Positions 7,739 through 16,359 of a stretch of DNA of 64,000 nucleotides are shown here, piece after piece (position 1 is the first letter of the stretch; each line of letters begins with the position of its first letter). Origin of the DNA: UBA11524 sp964542315. Lineage in GTDB: Bacteria > Bacillota > Clostridia > Christensenellales > Aristaeellaceae. Under the pieces are notes generated by a model. It was not told the DNA's origin. It saw only the letters and a list, made by a program, of their open reading frames with translations, and ran no database searches. The DNA lies in the NCBI GenBank assembly GCA_964542315.1, contig CAZIUA010000002.1, positions 8,339 through 72,338 of the forward strand. Reading direction: 5' to 3'. The position numbers and the translations under genes were made by a program.

Positions 7739-9565
7739 TCAGGGGGCCGGAGTGGGTGATACGGCCGCGGACGGCGTCACCACCGGCGCGGACGTTCCGC
7801 CTTCCACCGGCGTGAGGAAGCTCACCATGACGTAGCCCTCCATCACATCCGTGCGGACATGCACCCAAGCCGGATCCGCGCAGGTCTCCAGCACGATGAG
7901 CTGCTGATACTTGTACAGCCGCCGCAGCACCTCCGCCGCCCGGGAGGGCTCCTGGCGCAGGTTCAGGCTGGAATCGTCATCGATCTCGGTGACGGCAGCG
8001 AGATACGCGCCCTCGGGGAGGTCGGCGGCGGTGACGGGCATGAGGGTCGGTCGGGGCGTGGGGGTGGCCGGCGGCGCAAGGGTCGCGGCCAGTGCGGCAG
8101 GCGCTGTGGGCAGCACCGCATCGCCGGACTGCGCGCGCATCAGCGTCAGCCCCGGATAATAGAAGGCCATGATCTCCACGAAAGTCTTGCCATACTGCCC
8201 GGCCATCCACTGTGCGCCGCGCTGGCTCATGCCGACGCCGTGGCCGTAGCGCCGCGATTCGATGACGAAATGCGTGTCCGTTTCGGTGATGGTGAGCATC
8301 TCGTTGTCCGCGCCGTAGATGGACAGACCCAGCAGGTCGATGATCTCGGGGAAGATGTCGATGGTGAGGGTCATGGGCTGGGCGGCAGGGATGAAATCGC
8401 TGATGGCAGGCGTGGGCACAGCGGTGGGTTCGGGGGTGGAAGTGGGTTCAGGGGTCGCGGTGGGGGTGGGGGTCGCGAAGAAGTAGAACTCATCCTCCTC
8501 CGCAGGGGTGGCTGTCGCGGCGGACGGCGTCTGCAGCATGCGTCCCGACCAGGTGAAGGTCAGCGTCATCTGGGTGTAGGAGCGGCTCGGCGCGTCATAG
8601 GCGGGGTTGCCCAGGGTGATGGCGGAAATGCCGTCCACGCGGAAGCTGTCCGCATCGGTCAGGTAACCCTGACGGCTGATCTCCGGCAGCGCCTGCTCAT
8701 GCAGGACAGCCTTGAATTCGTCGCTGATGGAGCCGTCCTTGGCGATGCGTGCCTTGCGCACGATGGATTCCGGGTTTTCCACGTCATAGGGATCATCCGT
8801 CATGGCGTAATAGTCCCAATCGCCCCGGCCCGACCAGACATTCTGCACCAGTTCGGTCTGTCCACCGTTGGACGCACTGTAATAGCAGATGGCCAGCTGC
8901 CCCTTGTAGGTGCCGACCACACCGGCGGTCTCCTTCACCGCGCGGATGGCGTTGGTATAGTTGTAGTTCACACCCTTGAAGACCTGATCGTTGGTGGTGT
9001 CCTCCAGGTCATAGAGGGTGCGGGAGTTGACCTTATTCAGCGCGTAGGTGCGTGCGCAGACGGCCTGCGCCTTCAGGGCCTCCAGGGGGAAGGAGTCGCT
9101 CATTTCATAGGGGACGACGCCCAGGAGATAGTCCTCGACGGAGAGGGTCAGCACGGGAAAGAGCAGCCCATCGCGGATGGACAGGCAGAGATCGCCGGGA
9201 TAGAGGCCGCCGTTCTTCTCAAAGCGAAGGCCGGTGCGGCTGTCATCGCCGCCGCTGGCATTGCGCACGAACACAGCTTCCGATCCCAGACGCAGGCTCA
9301 TCCCCTCATAAAAGAGGTAGAGCATGCCCTCGCGGATCTGCACGGACACCTCGCTCCCACGGGGGAAGGCCAGGCGCGTTTCGCCATCCGTCCGGACGGT
9401 ATACACGCCCTCCAGGATGAGGTCGGCGCGGTCGGTCAGGCCCAGACGGCTGAGCCACACGCGGACGGTGGGCGCCGGGTCGGTGGAAGCCGCTGAGGCG
9501 CACAGGGGCAGCAGCGCCACGCAGAGCAGCAGGCAGAGCAGGCGGAGCAGGGCTTTCTTCATCAT
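7739..9565 (-). CDS. SpoIID/LytB-domain exported protein with C-terminal SH3-like domain
   Basis: A 608-residue protein with a signal peptide (KKALLRLLCLLLCVALLPLC...ASA). The SpoIID domain is seen in two blocks: the catalytic-Glu block GVVPYEMSDSFPLEALKAQ plus CARTYALNK, and the later RRYGHGVGMSQRGAQWMAG block. A long Pro/Thr linker (ATPTPTATPEPTSTPEPT) interrupts the second half of the domain. The C-terminus (SSLNLRQEPSRAAEVLRRL... WVHVRTDVMEGYVMV) is a bacterial SH3 wall-binding fold. SpoIID is a lytic transglycosylase that cuts peptidoglycan in engulfment. This length and the SH3 tail differ from classical SpoIID (about 340 residues), so it may be a paralogue. ATGs at 9565 and 9562 share one SD (AAGGAGG); the second has better spacing. 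Confidence 0.85.
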   Translation of the reverse strand: MMKKALLRLLCLLLCVALLPLCASAASTDPAPTVRVWLSRLGLTDRADLILEGVYTVRTDGETRLAFPRGSEVSVQIREGMLYLFYEGMSLRLGSEAVFVRNASGGDDSRTGLRFEKNGGLYPGDLCLSIRDGLLFPVLTLSVEDYLLGVVPYEMSDSFPLEALKAQAVCARTYALNKVNSRTLYDLEDTTNDQVFKGVNYNYTNAIRAVKETAGVVGTYKGQLAICYYSASNGGQTELVQNVWSGRGDWDYYAMTDDPYDVENPESIVRKARIAKDGSISDEFKAVLHEQALPEISRQGYLTDADSFRVDGISAITLGNPAYDAPSRSYTQMTLTFTWSGRMLQTPSAATATPAEEDEFYFFATPTPTATPEPTSTPEPTAVPTPAISDFIPAAQPMTLTIDIFPEIIDLLGLSIYGADNEMLTITETDTHFVIESRRYGHGVGMSQRGAQWMAGQYGKTFVEIMAFYYPGLTLMRAQSGDAVLPTAPAALAATLAPPATPTPRPTLMPVTAADLPEGAYLAAVTEIDDDSSLNLRQEPSRAAEVLRRLYKYQQLIVLETCADPAWVHVRTDVMEGYVMVSFLTPVEGGTSAPVVTPSAAVSPTPAP

Positions 9566-9764
9566 GAGACCTCCTTGGACGGAAGTGGGAAATTAGGAAG
9601 TATGAATTGAGATGCTGGGACACATCCGGCACGACATGAGTCCGCAGTCCCCCCCGCATAGGGAATGGGTGCGGGCAGAGCCCTACCGTACAATGGCTGC
9701 AGGAAGTTTGCGCTACATGAAGAAAAACGGATGACACACATAATATCATCCGTATGGGAAAAAT

Positions 9765-10838
9765 TTATACCTCCTGACAGGTGGCCTGATATTCACCGGG
9801 GGTCATGCCGGTGTATTTTTTGAAGACCTGGCAGAAATAGCTCTTGTTGGGATATCCGCAGGCGGCGCTGACCTCCGCCAGGGACATGGCGGTGTCATCG
9901 GAAAGGAGGTACTGCGCCTTTTCCATGCGCGCGCGGGTGAGGAAGGTGGAGAAATGCTGTCCGGTCTTTTCGTGAAAGAGGCGGCAGAAATAGGCCGGGG
10001 TCAGCCCCAGCGAGCGCGAGAGATTCGCCTGGGAATAGGGAAGGGAGCAATCCGCCCGGATGGACTCGATCACCCGGTCGATGGGCGCCCCGTTGACCGC
10101 GGGCGGACAAGCCCTCAGCACGGGCTGGAGCGCCGTCAGCCAGGAGAGCAGCGCCTCCCGCGGATGGCGCGTCATGTCCGCCAGGTTCAGCTTCTCCGTC
10201 AGTTTTTGCAGCGAAAGCTCACCATGCTGGCTCCAGATGGCCTCGATCACCAGCGGCACAAAGCCGAAGCAGACCCGGTTCAGCTCCGTTTCCGTGCGCA
10301 GCGCGCGGGACACATACCCGGCCAGCACCGCATACTGGCGGCGCTTGATGCTGGTTTGCAGGCTCTTGCGGTGGGTGCGCGCGACGCTGGCCTCAATGGG
10401 GGACACGCGGTTCCACCAGTCGGAGATCTCCCGCATGGGCGCCAGATGCTCCGCCCATTCCGCCGCATCCTCGAATTCCTCGCCGATGAACATGGTGCCG
10501 TCCTGCTCCAGGTTGACGGAGGCATGATCCATCAGCGCATGGGCGCAGAGCCACAGCACCGTGTCCCGGTGGACCTTCGCCGGATAGCGTGTCAGCGCCA
10601 GCATGATGGTCATGACGTCGCCATCCGCCGCAAAGAGCGCCGCGGACAGGCCAGCCGGTGCCATGATGGCATCCACGCCGTCCAGCAGGGCATCACGCTG
10701 TTCGTCCGTCAGCGGAACATCCGCCTCCCAGCGGATCAGCCGCCATGCATATACCCCTTCGTTGGAGGGCGCCTCTGCCTTTCCCAGCAGCAGGGCTGCC
10801 ATCTGCTGCGTCAGCTGCTGTTCCTGTTCCGTTGCCAT
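9765..10838 (-). CDS. AraC-family transcriptional regulator
   Basis: A 357-residue protein from ATG 10838 (MATEQEQQL), with AAGGAGG 11 bp upstream. The C-terminal 100 residues hold two helix-turn-helix motifs of the AraC/XylS type (SQANLSRSLGLTPAYFCRLF, then MSLAEVSAACGYPNKSYFCQ, then FKKYTGMTPGEYQ). The N-terminal 240 residues are helical and not a cupin. That layout resembles AraC-type output domains fused to signalling modules rather than to sugar-binding pockets, so the ligand is unknown. The gene is monocistronic, with its own promoter and a structured leader. Confidence 0.9.
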   Translation of the reverse strand: MATEQEQQLTQQMAALLLGKAEAPSNEGVYAWRLIRWEADVPLTDEQRDALLDGVDAIMAPAGLSAALFAADGDVMTIMLALTRYPAKVHRDTVLWLCAHALMDHASVNLEQDGTMFIGEEFEDAAEWAEHLAPMREISDWWNRVSPIEASVARTHRKSLQTSIKRRQYAVLAGYVSRALRTETELNRVCFGFVPLVIEAIWSQHGELSLQKLTEKLNLADMTRHPREALLSWLTALQPVLRACPPAVNGAPIDRVIESIRADCSLPYSQANLSRSLGLTPAYFCRLFHEKTGQHFSTFLTRARMEKAQYLLSDDTAMSLAEVSAACGYPNKSYFCQVFKKYTGMTPGEYQATCQEV

Positions 10839-10893
10839 GCGCTTCTTCCTCCTTGCATGCTCGTCAAATGGATCAGCCAGTAAATGCAAAAGC

Positions 10894-10978
10894 GGCAGTG
10901 CTCAGGGTGCGATTCACCGAGCCTGCCGCGTTGATCCGACATCGTTTTTATTATACATGAGTGACCGCTTTTTGAAAA
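10894..10978 (-). promoter_or_regulatory. Promoter and hairpin leader of the AraC gene
   Basis: On the minus strand, TTTTCA (10978-10973), 17 bp, then TATAAT (10955-10950). The roughly 105-nt leader contains a long hairpin (10894-10927) with three paired blocks: GGCAG/CTGCC, GCTC/GAGC and GGTG/CACC. It is followed on the minus strand by GCTTTTGC. It may be a weak attenuator. Confidence 0.55.
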
Positions 10979-11019
10979 GAGCGATATGTTCATTCGTTCA
11001 ATTTTGGCAAAATAGTATA

Positions 11020-12093
11020 TCAAACATTAGCAATTCCTGTGAAGAATGCTGCATTTTCGTTGCAAATGCGGCATTGGCCGATGCGGTCGAGGGTGATGAT
11101 GCGCAGGGTGCTTCCGGCGGACTTCTTGTCCAGCGTCATGGCGGAAAGCAGCGCCTCCTCGGGCAGGTCGGGCAGGTTCATGGGCATGGCCAGCGCACGC
11201 AGCAGCGCGTCCAGACGATCCGCCGTGCCGGGAGTCGTCATGCCCTTTTGCTCCGTCATGCGGGTGATGAGGTGCATGCCCAGGGCGACGGCCTCGCCGT
11301 GGCGCAGACCGGCATAATGCTGGCAGGTCTCCACCGCATGGGCGATGGTGTGGCCAAAGTTCAGCGTCATGCGCAGGCCGGTGTCGTGCTCATCCTGGGC
11401 GACGACATCCGCCTTGTACTGGATGCAGTGGCGGAGGATCACGTCGATGTGCGCCATCAGGGCGGTGCGTCCGCCGGGCGCATGCGTTTCCAGCAGGGCG
11501 AAAAGCGCTTCGTCCCCGATGCAGCCGTATTTGACCACCTCGCCCAGGCCATCCCGCCAGAATTCATCGGTCAGGGTGTTCAGCGTGTCCGGGTCGGCGA
11601 TGACGAGCTCCGGCTGATAGAACGCGCCCACCAGGTTCTTGCCCTGGGGGAGATCCACCGCAACCTTGCCGCCGACGGAGGAATCCACCTGAGCCAGCAG
11701 GGTGGTGGGTACCTGGACGAAATGCACTCCGCGCAGGAAGGTCGCGGCGGCCAGCCCGGCCAGATCGCCAATGACGCCGCCGCCCAGGGCGAGCACCGCA
11801 TCGCGGCGGGTGATGTGCTCCTGACAGAGGAAGTCGTACAGGTCGCTCAATCGGGCGAGGCATTTGGTCTGCTCCCCGTGGGGGAGGGTGACGCTGCACA
11901 CGCGCAGACCGGCCTTGCGCAGGGAAGCCTCCGCGCGGGCGAGGTACAGGGGGGCCACGTTGTCATCGGTGACGATGGCGACGGACACTTCGCCCAGCGT
12001 GTCGCGGACATAGCTGCCCAGCTGATCCATCAGGCCGCTGCCGATGTGGATGGGGTAGCTGCGGCTCCCCAAGGGGACGGTGATCGTTTCCAT
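11020..12093 (-). CDS. aroB: 3-dehydroquinate synthase
   Basis: A 357-residue protein from ATG 12093 (METITVPLGSRSYPI), preceded by AAAGGATACACT. It converts DAHP to 3-dehydroquinate, step two of the shikimate pathway, using NAD and a divalent metal. Visible landmarks are the nucleotide-binding ALGGGVIGDLAGLAA, VPTTLLAQVDSSVGGK, the metal-binding Glu in WRDGLGEVVKYG, and the metal-binding His residues in NFGHTIAHAVE and RHGEAVALGM. It lies 28 bp after aroF and is probably co-transcribed from the attenuated aroF promoter. Confidence 0.96.
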   Translation of the reverse strand: METITVPLGSRSYPIHIGSGLMDQLGSYVRDTLGEVSVAIVTDDNVAPLYLARAEASLRKAGLRVCSVTLPHGEQTKCLARLSDLYDFLCQEHITRRDAVLALGGGVIGDLAGLAAATFLRGVHFVQVPTTLLAQVDSSVGGKVAVDLPQGKNLVGAFYQPELVIADPDTLNTLTDEFWRDGLGEVVKYGCIGDEALFALLETHAPGGRTALMAHIDVILRHCIQYKADVVAQDEHDTGLRMTLNFGHTIAHAVETCQHYAGLRHGEAVALGMHLITRMTEQKGMTTPGTADRLDALLRALAMPMNLPDLPEEALLSAMTLDKKSAGSTLRIITLDRIGQCRICNENAAFFTGIANV

Positions 12094-12121
12094 AGTGTAT
12101 CCTTTCTGCATAGGGTCAGCA

Positions 12122-13138
12122 TCAGACCGTCCGCCCCACGGCCTGGGCGATGCGGCGAACGTCCTCCATCACCTTGGTGAAGGCATCGGGCTTGATAGAC
12201 TGCGCACCGTCGCACAGGGCATGCGCGGGGTCATTATGCACCTCGATCATCAGACCGTCGGCACCGGCGGCGATGGCGGCGCGCGCCAGGGGCTGCACCA
12301 TCCAGTATTTGCCCGTGGCGTGGCTGGGATCGACGATTACCGGCAGGTGGCTCAGTCGCTTCACCGCGCAGATGGCGGACAGGTCGAGGGTGTTGCGGGT
12401 GTAGGTCTCGAAGGTGCGCACGCCGCGTTCGCACAGGATGATGTTCTCATTGCCGCCCGCCATGATGTATTCGGCGGACATGAGCCACTCCTCGATGGTG
12501 GCGGACAGGCCGCGCTTGAGCAGGATGGGCTTGCGGGTCTTGCCCAGACGCTTGAGCAGGTCGAAATTCTGCATATTGCGCGCGCCGACCTGGATGCAGT
12601 CCACCTGATCCTCGAATTTGTCGATATCATAGGGGGACATCAGCTCCGTGACGATGGGGAGGCCTGTGGCTTCACGCGCCTGGCAGAGCAGATCCAGCCC
12701 CTGATATTCCAGGCCCTGGAAGGAATACGGGCTGGTGCGGGGCTTGAATGCACCGCCGCGCAGCACGGCCGCACCGGAGGCCTTCACTGATTCCGCCACG
12801 CCGATGATCTGCTCCCGGCTCTCCACCGAGCAGGGGCCGGCCATCACGCACAGCTTTTCGCCGCCGACGGCCACGTTGCCCACGTTCACCACCGTGGCGC
12901 CGGGGTGGAACATGCGGTTCGCCTTCTTGAAGGGCTCCGCGACCTTCATGATACGCTCCACACAGCGGAAGGATTCCAGCTGTGCGGGGTCGATGCGGCT
13001 GGTGTCGCCGATCAGGCCGAGGATGGTCAGATCGCTGCCGTACATGGGGTTGACGCTCACGCCGCCCTGCGCGAGGATGAAATCCGCCACATGGTCGATC
13101 TCCTGCCGGGTCGCGCCCTGTTTCATGACGATAATCAT
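12122..13138 (-). CDS. aroF: DAHP synthase with N-terminal regulatory domain
   Basis: A 338-residue protein, the same length as the Thermotoga-type enzyme. It condenses phosphoenolpyruvate and erythrose-4-phosphate into DAHP, the first step of aromatic amino-acid synthesis. The first 70 residues (MIIVMKQGATRQEIDHV...) form the ferredoxin-like regulatory domain that binds Tyr or Phe in this subclass. The barrel shows VMAGPCSVES, LRGGAFKPRTSPYSFQG, QVGARNMQNF, ILLKRGLSATIEEW and VIVDPSHATGK. ATG 13138 follows GGGAGG at normal spacing. The gene is preceded by a Phe-rich leader peptide and an intrinsic terminator, so both enzyme activity and transcription may respond to Phe/Tyr. Confidence 0.96.
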   Translation of the reverse strand: MIIVMKQGATRQEIDHVADFILAQGGVSVNPMYGSDLTILGLIGDTSRIDPAQLESFRCVERIMKVAEPFKKANRMFHPGATVVNVGNVAVGGEKLCVMAGPCSVESREQIIGVAESVKASGAAVLRGGAFKPRTSPYSFQGLEYQGLDLLCQAREATGLPIVTELMSPYDIDKFEDQVDCIQVGARNMQNFDLLKRLGKTRKPILLKRGLSATIEEWLMSAEYIMAGGNENIILCERGVRTFETYTRNTLDLSAICAVKRLSHLPVIVDPSHATGKYWMVQPLARAAIAAGADGLMIEVHNDPAHALCDGAQSIKPDAFTKVMEDVRRIAQAVGRTV

Positions 13139-13181
13139 AATGATGTTCCTCCCTATCTTGATGAATGCATGGCATTGGGGG

Positions 13182-13224
13182 AAAAATAAACAGGCGGACA
13201 CTCCGCAAAGGGGAGCATCCGCCC
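13182..13224 (-). terminator. Attenuator terminator in the aroF leader
   Basis: On the minus strand GGCGGA..CTCC pairs with GGAG..TCCGCC (13224-13193) with a small internal loop, directly followed by TGTTTATTTTTC (13192-13181). It lies between the leader peptide stop (13270) and the aroF start (13138), the position expected of a transcription attenuator. Confidence 0.8.
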
Positions 13225-13269
13225 GATTCTTCCGCCATTCAGGAAGGAGAGCATGGCCTCAGCCGCCTT

Positions 13270-13338
13270 TACGCAACGTCAATCAGCCCGGCATAAAAAG
13301 CCGGGAACGTAAACGTAAACGCGGAAGCATGAAGCATC
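13270..13338 (-). CDS. Phe/Tyr-rich leader peptide of the aroF-aroB operon
   Basis: A 22-codon ORF beginning at ATG 13338, with GGAGGACAGGCACG immediately upstream as an SD, and ending at TAA 13270-13272. The centre reads FTFTFPAFY: four Phe and one Tyr in nine residues, against a typical Phe frequency near 4 percent. Codons 12-17 lie in a perfect hairpin, CCCGGC-TTTTTAT-GCCGGG (13306-13288). A stalled ribosome at the Phe codons would therefore change folding of the downstream RNA that holds the terminator at 13182-13224. This is the architecture of ribosome-mediated attenuation as in enterobacterial pheA and pheST. It is too short for ordinary gene calling. Confidence 0.85.
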
Positions 13339-13391
13339 GTGCCTGTCCTCCATATGGAAACATATGCGACGGAACGCATCCGTCAAGTGCA

Positions 13392-13420
13392 TGATAGCAT
13401 TGTCGCGCGGCAGTGTCAAG
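13392..13420 (-). promoter_or_regulatory. Promoter of the aroF-aroB operon
   Basis: On the minus strand TTGACA (13420-13415), a 17-bp spacer and TATCAT (13397-13392). Transcription would start near 13385, about 47 nt before the leader peptide ATG. Confidence 0.85.
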
Positions 13421-13479
13421 GGGCCGCAGTGTTCTTTTGGTGTTTCTTGTTTTGACATGAGGAAGGGGGAAGGCACTGG

Positions 13480-13675
13480 CTAAACAGGACGAAGTCCCCG
13501 TGTGAAAAGGCGAAGCCAAGGAGGGCAACGTGCAAAGCCTTCCCCTCCGAGGGGAAGGTGGCCGTAAGGCCGGATGAGGTGGAATGCCCCACGCAGGCGC
13601 TGTTTGAATGTTCCTTCCACTCAATCGCGTGAAAAAAGGCGAAGCCTTCGCGTGAAAAGGGACGAAGTCCCCCCC
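13480..13675. repeat. Dispersed intergenic repeat, copy 1
   Basis: Contains C-GAA-G mini-hairpins at 13487-13497 (GGAC-GAA-GTCC), 13509-13517 (GGC-GAA-GCC), 13637-13649 (AAGGC-GAA-GCCTT) and 13659-13671 (GGGAC-GAA-GTCCC). It also has a larger hairpin around CCTTCCCCTC-CGA-GGGGAAGG and the string GGCCGTAAGGCCGGATGAG shared with the copy near 30.2 kb. No gene was found in this gap. Confidence 0.75.
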
Positions 13676-13676
13676 C

Positions 13677-14933
13677 TTAGCAGCCGGGGCGGCGTTTTTC
13701 GTCCTTCATGATGTGAACGATGGTGTCATTGGTGCGGCTCATGCCGACGCAGACCAGCTCACCCAGGTGCTCGATGAGGCGGTCGAAGCTGTCGTCGAGG
13801 ATGCCGTCCTGCGCGTGGATGCCGTCGCCCTCCATGGCGAGGCAGGCCGCTTCCACCGCCAGTCCGGCGGACAGCGCCACCTTGAACGCACAGCCCTCCT
13901 TCGCACCGTCGCAGATCATGCCGGACACGCTGCCCAGGATGTTCCGCGCGGCCTGGAGCATCTCCCGTTCGCCGCCGCCCATCAGGAACACCGCGCCCAG
14001 GGACGCGCTCAGCCCCGATGCCACGCCGCACGCGCAGACGCTGCTCAGCGGCCCGATGAAGCTCTTGATATACACATTGGCCAGGCAGGCCAGGGCCAGC
14101 GCGCGCAGGAGCTTCTCGTCCGGGGCATTCAGGGTGCGGGCGGCTGCATCCACCGTCAGGAACAGGGTCAGGCCCTGATTGCCGCTGCCCGTGGCGGTCA
14201 TCACCGGCAGGGGAACGCCATGCATCCGCGCGTAGCTCGCTGTGCCAGCCATCCGCTTGGCCTGTGCATAAAGTCCGCCGTCTTGCAGCAGCATATTCGG
14301 CAGGACGTGGTGATCCAGCCCGTCCGCGATGGCGCGGTCATAGACGGCGCGGTTCATGGCGAGGGCGTCCTGCAGGAAGGACAGTTCCTCAATGGGGCAG
14401 GTGCGGGCGAATTCGACGAATTCCCCCAGGGAGCCCTCATGGGCGGCAGAGGCTTCCTCCTGCGCATTGGCGCACACCAGCTGGAAGGGCGCATGTTCCA
14501 CCCGGATGATGCGGTCATGCTTGCCGCTGGTGATGACGCGCACCTCGTCCGCATCGGTGGTGATGATGGTCTCGATGTACAGGCCCTGGGCCTCCTCGGC
14601 GATCTCGACCTGCACCAGCGTGCGGAGGCACTTGGCCTCGGCCAGCTGCTCCGGGCGAACGGTATGCAGGGCGTTCATTCCCGCGGATGCGTCGCCGGCT
14701 GTCACGCCCAGCGCCACACAGAGATCCACGCCGCGCTCATCCGCGCCGGGAATGCCCACGCCCATGGCGTTCTTGAACAGGTAGGCATCCAGCCGCGCGA
14801 CGATCCTGCGGATCTCTCCTGACGCATTCGCACGCGCCGTAGCAGCATTGAGCGCAATGGCGGCTGGCTCGGTACAGCCGGTGGAAGGGGCCAGGGATGC
14901 CTTGATCCGGTCGAGGTAACATGCATGATCCAT
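13677..14933 (-). CDS. cyuA: L-cysteine desulfidase (UPF0597/CyuA family)
   Basis: A 418-residue protein from ATG 14933 (MDHACYLDRIKASL). It matches the serine-dehydratase-alpha-like family that degrades L-cysteine to pyruvate, ammonia and sulfide with an oxygen-labile [4Fe-4S] cluster. Conserved cluster-ligand candidates are the Cys in PSTGCTEPAA, SSVCACGVASG and MICDGAKEGC. Other family marks are VGIPGADERG, MTATGSGNQG and YIKSFIGPLS. An alternative start 12 codons upstream (14969) is possible; the chosen one has GGGAG about 13 bp upstream. It stands alone between dispersed repeats. Function beyond the family level (Cys versus Ser) is inferred. Confidence 0.85.
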   Translation of the reverse strand: MDHACYLDRIKASLAPSTGCTEPAAIALNAATARANASGEIRRIVARLDAYLFKNAMGVGIPGADERGVDLCVALGVTAGDASAGMNALHTVRPEQLAEAKCLRTLVQVEIAEEAQGLYIETIITTDADEVRVITSGKHDRIIRVEHAPFQLVCANAQEEASAAHEGSLGEFVEFARTCPIEELSFLQDALAMNRAVYDRAIADGLDHHVLPNMLLQDGGLYAQAKRMAGTASYARMHGVPLPVMTATGSGNQGLTLFLTVDAAARTLNAPDEKLLRALALACLANVYIKSFIGPLSSVCACGVASGLSASLGAVFLMGGGEREMLQAARNILGSVSGMICDGAKEGCAFKVALSAGLAVEAACLAMEGDGIHAQDGILDDSFDRLIEHLGELVCVGMSRTNDTIVHIMKDEKRRPGC

Positions 14934-15059
14934 CGTTGTGTTTCGCTCCCATTTGACAGTATTCAGCATGAGAATTCGCCCCCGCGCGGGGAAAATCCTG
15001 CCGGAAGGGTTTTCAGGAATTGTGAATTGTACGTGAGGAATGCAGGGAACCCCGGGCGG

Positions 15060-15180
15060 ATCATGGAAAGGCCGGATGAGGGGGAACGCCCCACGCGGGA
15101 ACTATGTGGATGTTTCATTTCCTCAATCGCGAGAAAAAGGGACGAAGTCCCCGCGCTAAAAGGGTCGAAGACCCCGAAGC
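15060..15180. repeat. Dispersed intergenic repeat, copy 2
   Basis: Short form of the repeat family: GGCCGGATGAGG, AACGCCCCACGCGG, then two mini-hairpins GGGAC-GAA-GTCCC (15139-15151) and GGGTC-GAA-GACCC (15162-15174). The two stems differ by compensating base changes. The rest of the 14934-15269 gap holds the ltaE promoter. Confidence 0.7.
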
Positions 15181-15189
15181 CCCCCCTAC

Positions 15190-15218
15190 TTGACGCAGTG
15201 GGGCGAAAACGATATAAT
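15190..15218 (+). promoter_or_regulatory. Promoter of the threonine aldolase gene
   Basis: TTGACG (15190-15195), 17 bp, TATAAT (15213-15218), placed 50 bp before the ATG. Confidence 0.85.
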
Positions 15219-15269
15219 GAACAGCGTGCAAACAGAAAGTGAAAGAAACCGAAAGGAAAAGAGTCGAAC

Positions 15270-16295
15270 ATGATTCGTCTGAATTGCGATTATCTGGAGG
15301 GCTGCCATCCCTCGATCCTGGAGAAGCTCCAGGCCACGAATATGGAGCAGACGCCCGGCTACGGCGTTGACCACTATTGCAAGGAGGCGGCGGATGCGGT
15401 CCGCACGGCCTTTGGCTGCCCGGAGAGCGCGGTGCATTTTCTCGTTGGCGGCACGCAGACGAACATGACCGTCATCGCTGCGGCGCTGCGTCCCTATGAG
15501 GGCGTGCTCTGCGCGGAAACGGGGCATATCAACGTGCATGAGACCGGCGCGATCGAGTCCACCGGACACAAGTGCCTCACCCTCCCCCAGAAGAACGGCC
15601 GCATCACCGCCAGCCAGGTCGCCGTGGCCGCCGCGACCCAGGCCGATGATGAGCATACCGTCCGCCCCGGTATGGTGTATATCTCCATGTCCACCGAGCT
15701 GGGCACGGTGTATAACCGCAATGAGCTGAAGGATCTGTACTACACCTGCCGCCAGCTGGGGCTGTACCTGTTCATCGACGGCGCGCGCCTGGGCTATGGT
15801 CTGGCGGCGCCTACGGGTGATCTGTCCGCGGCGGACATCGCGAAATTCTCCGACGTGTTCACCGTAGGCGGCACGAAGATGGGTGCGCTCTTTGGCGAAG
15901 CGGTAGTGATCAACAATCCGGAATTGAACGTGCGCTTCCGCTATATGATCAAGCAGAAGGGCGCGCTGCTGGCCAAGGGGCGCCTGCTGGGTCTGCAGTT
16001 CTCCGCGCTGATGGAGAACGGGCTGTATTTCCAGCTGGGCCAGAAGGCGGTGGATCAGGCCATGCGCATCCGCACTGCGCTGCTGGACGCAGGCTTCACC
16101 TTCCATGTGGACAGCCCCACGAACCAGCTGTTCCCCATCTTCACCGACGAGCAGTGGGAGAAGCTGGAAGAGAACTTCAAGCTGGAATTCAACGGCCGCA
16201 TCGACGAGGAGCATGTCGTGCTGCGCGTCTGCACCTCCTGGGCGACGCCGGATGAATATGTGGATGCGTTCATCGACGCAGTGAAGGCGCTGTAA
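15270..16295 (+). CDS. ltaE: Low-specificity L-threonine aldolase
   Basis: A 341-residue PLP-dependent fold-type I enzyme that cleaves L-threonine or allo-threonine to glycine and acetaldehyde. The cofactor lysine is K203 in FTVGGTKMGALFG. The aspartate that contacts the PLP nitrogen is D170 in LFIDGARLGYG, and the substrate-loop His is in CAETGHINVHETGA. ATG 15270 follows GAAAGGAAAAGAG. It is monocistronic, with a good promoter and a terminator-like hairpin after the stop. It is part of cytoplasmic amino-acid metabolism. Confidence 0.93.
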   Translation: MIRLNCDYLEGCHPSILEKLQATNMEQTPGYGVDHYCKEAADAVRTAFGCPESAVHFLVGGTQTNMTVIAAALRPYEGVLCAETGHINVHETGAIESTGHKCLTLPQKNGRITASQVAVAAATQADDEHTVRPGMVYISMSTELGTVYNRNELKDLYYTCRQLGLYLFIDGARLGYGLAAPTGDLSAADIAKFSDVFTVGGTKMGALFGEAVVINNPELNVRFRYMIKQKGALLAKGRLLGLQFSALMENGLYFQLGQKAVDQAMRIRTALLDAGFTFHVDSPTNQLFPIFTDEQWEKLEENFKLEFNGRIDEEHVVLRVCTSWATPDEYVDAFIDAVKAL

Positions 16296-16313
16296 GGGCG
16301 GACTGTCAACATG

Positions 16314-16345
16314 AGCCGTTTCGCGGTATGCGGGGCGGCTTTTTT
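16314..16345 (+). terminator. Intrinsic terminator of ltaE
   Basis: AGCCG (16314-16318) pairs with CGGCT (16336-16340), with inner pairing in the GC-rich loop, and is followed by six T residues (16340-16345). Confidence 0.65.
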
Positions 16346-16359
16346 GTGCCGCAAACGGG

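Noticed and set aside
10811..11023. A 70-codon frame across the AraC leader with CRFC
   Set aside because: It runs through the promoter, leader hairpin and SD of the AraC gene and overlaps its 5' end; no SD of its own was seen.
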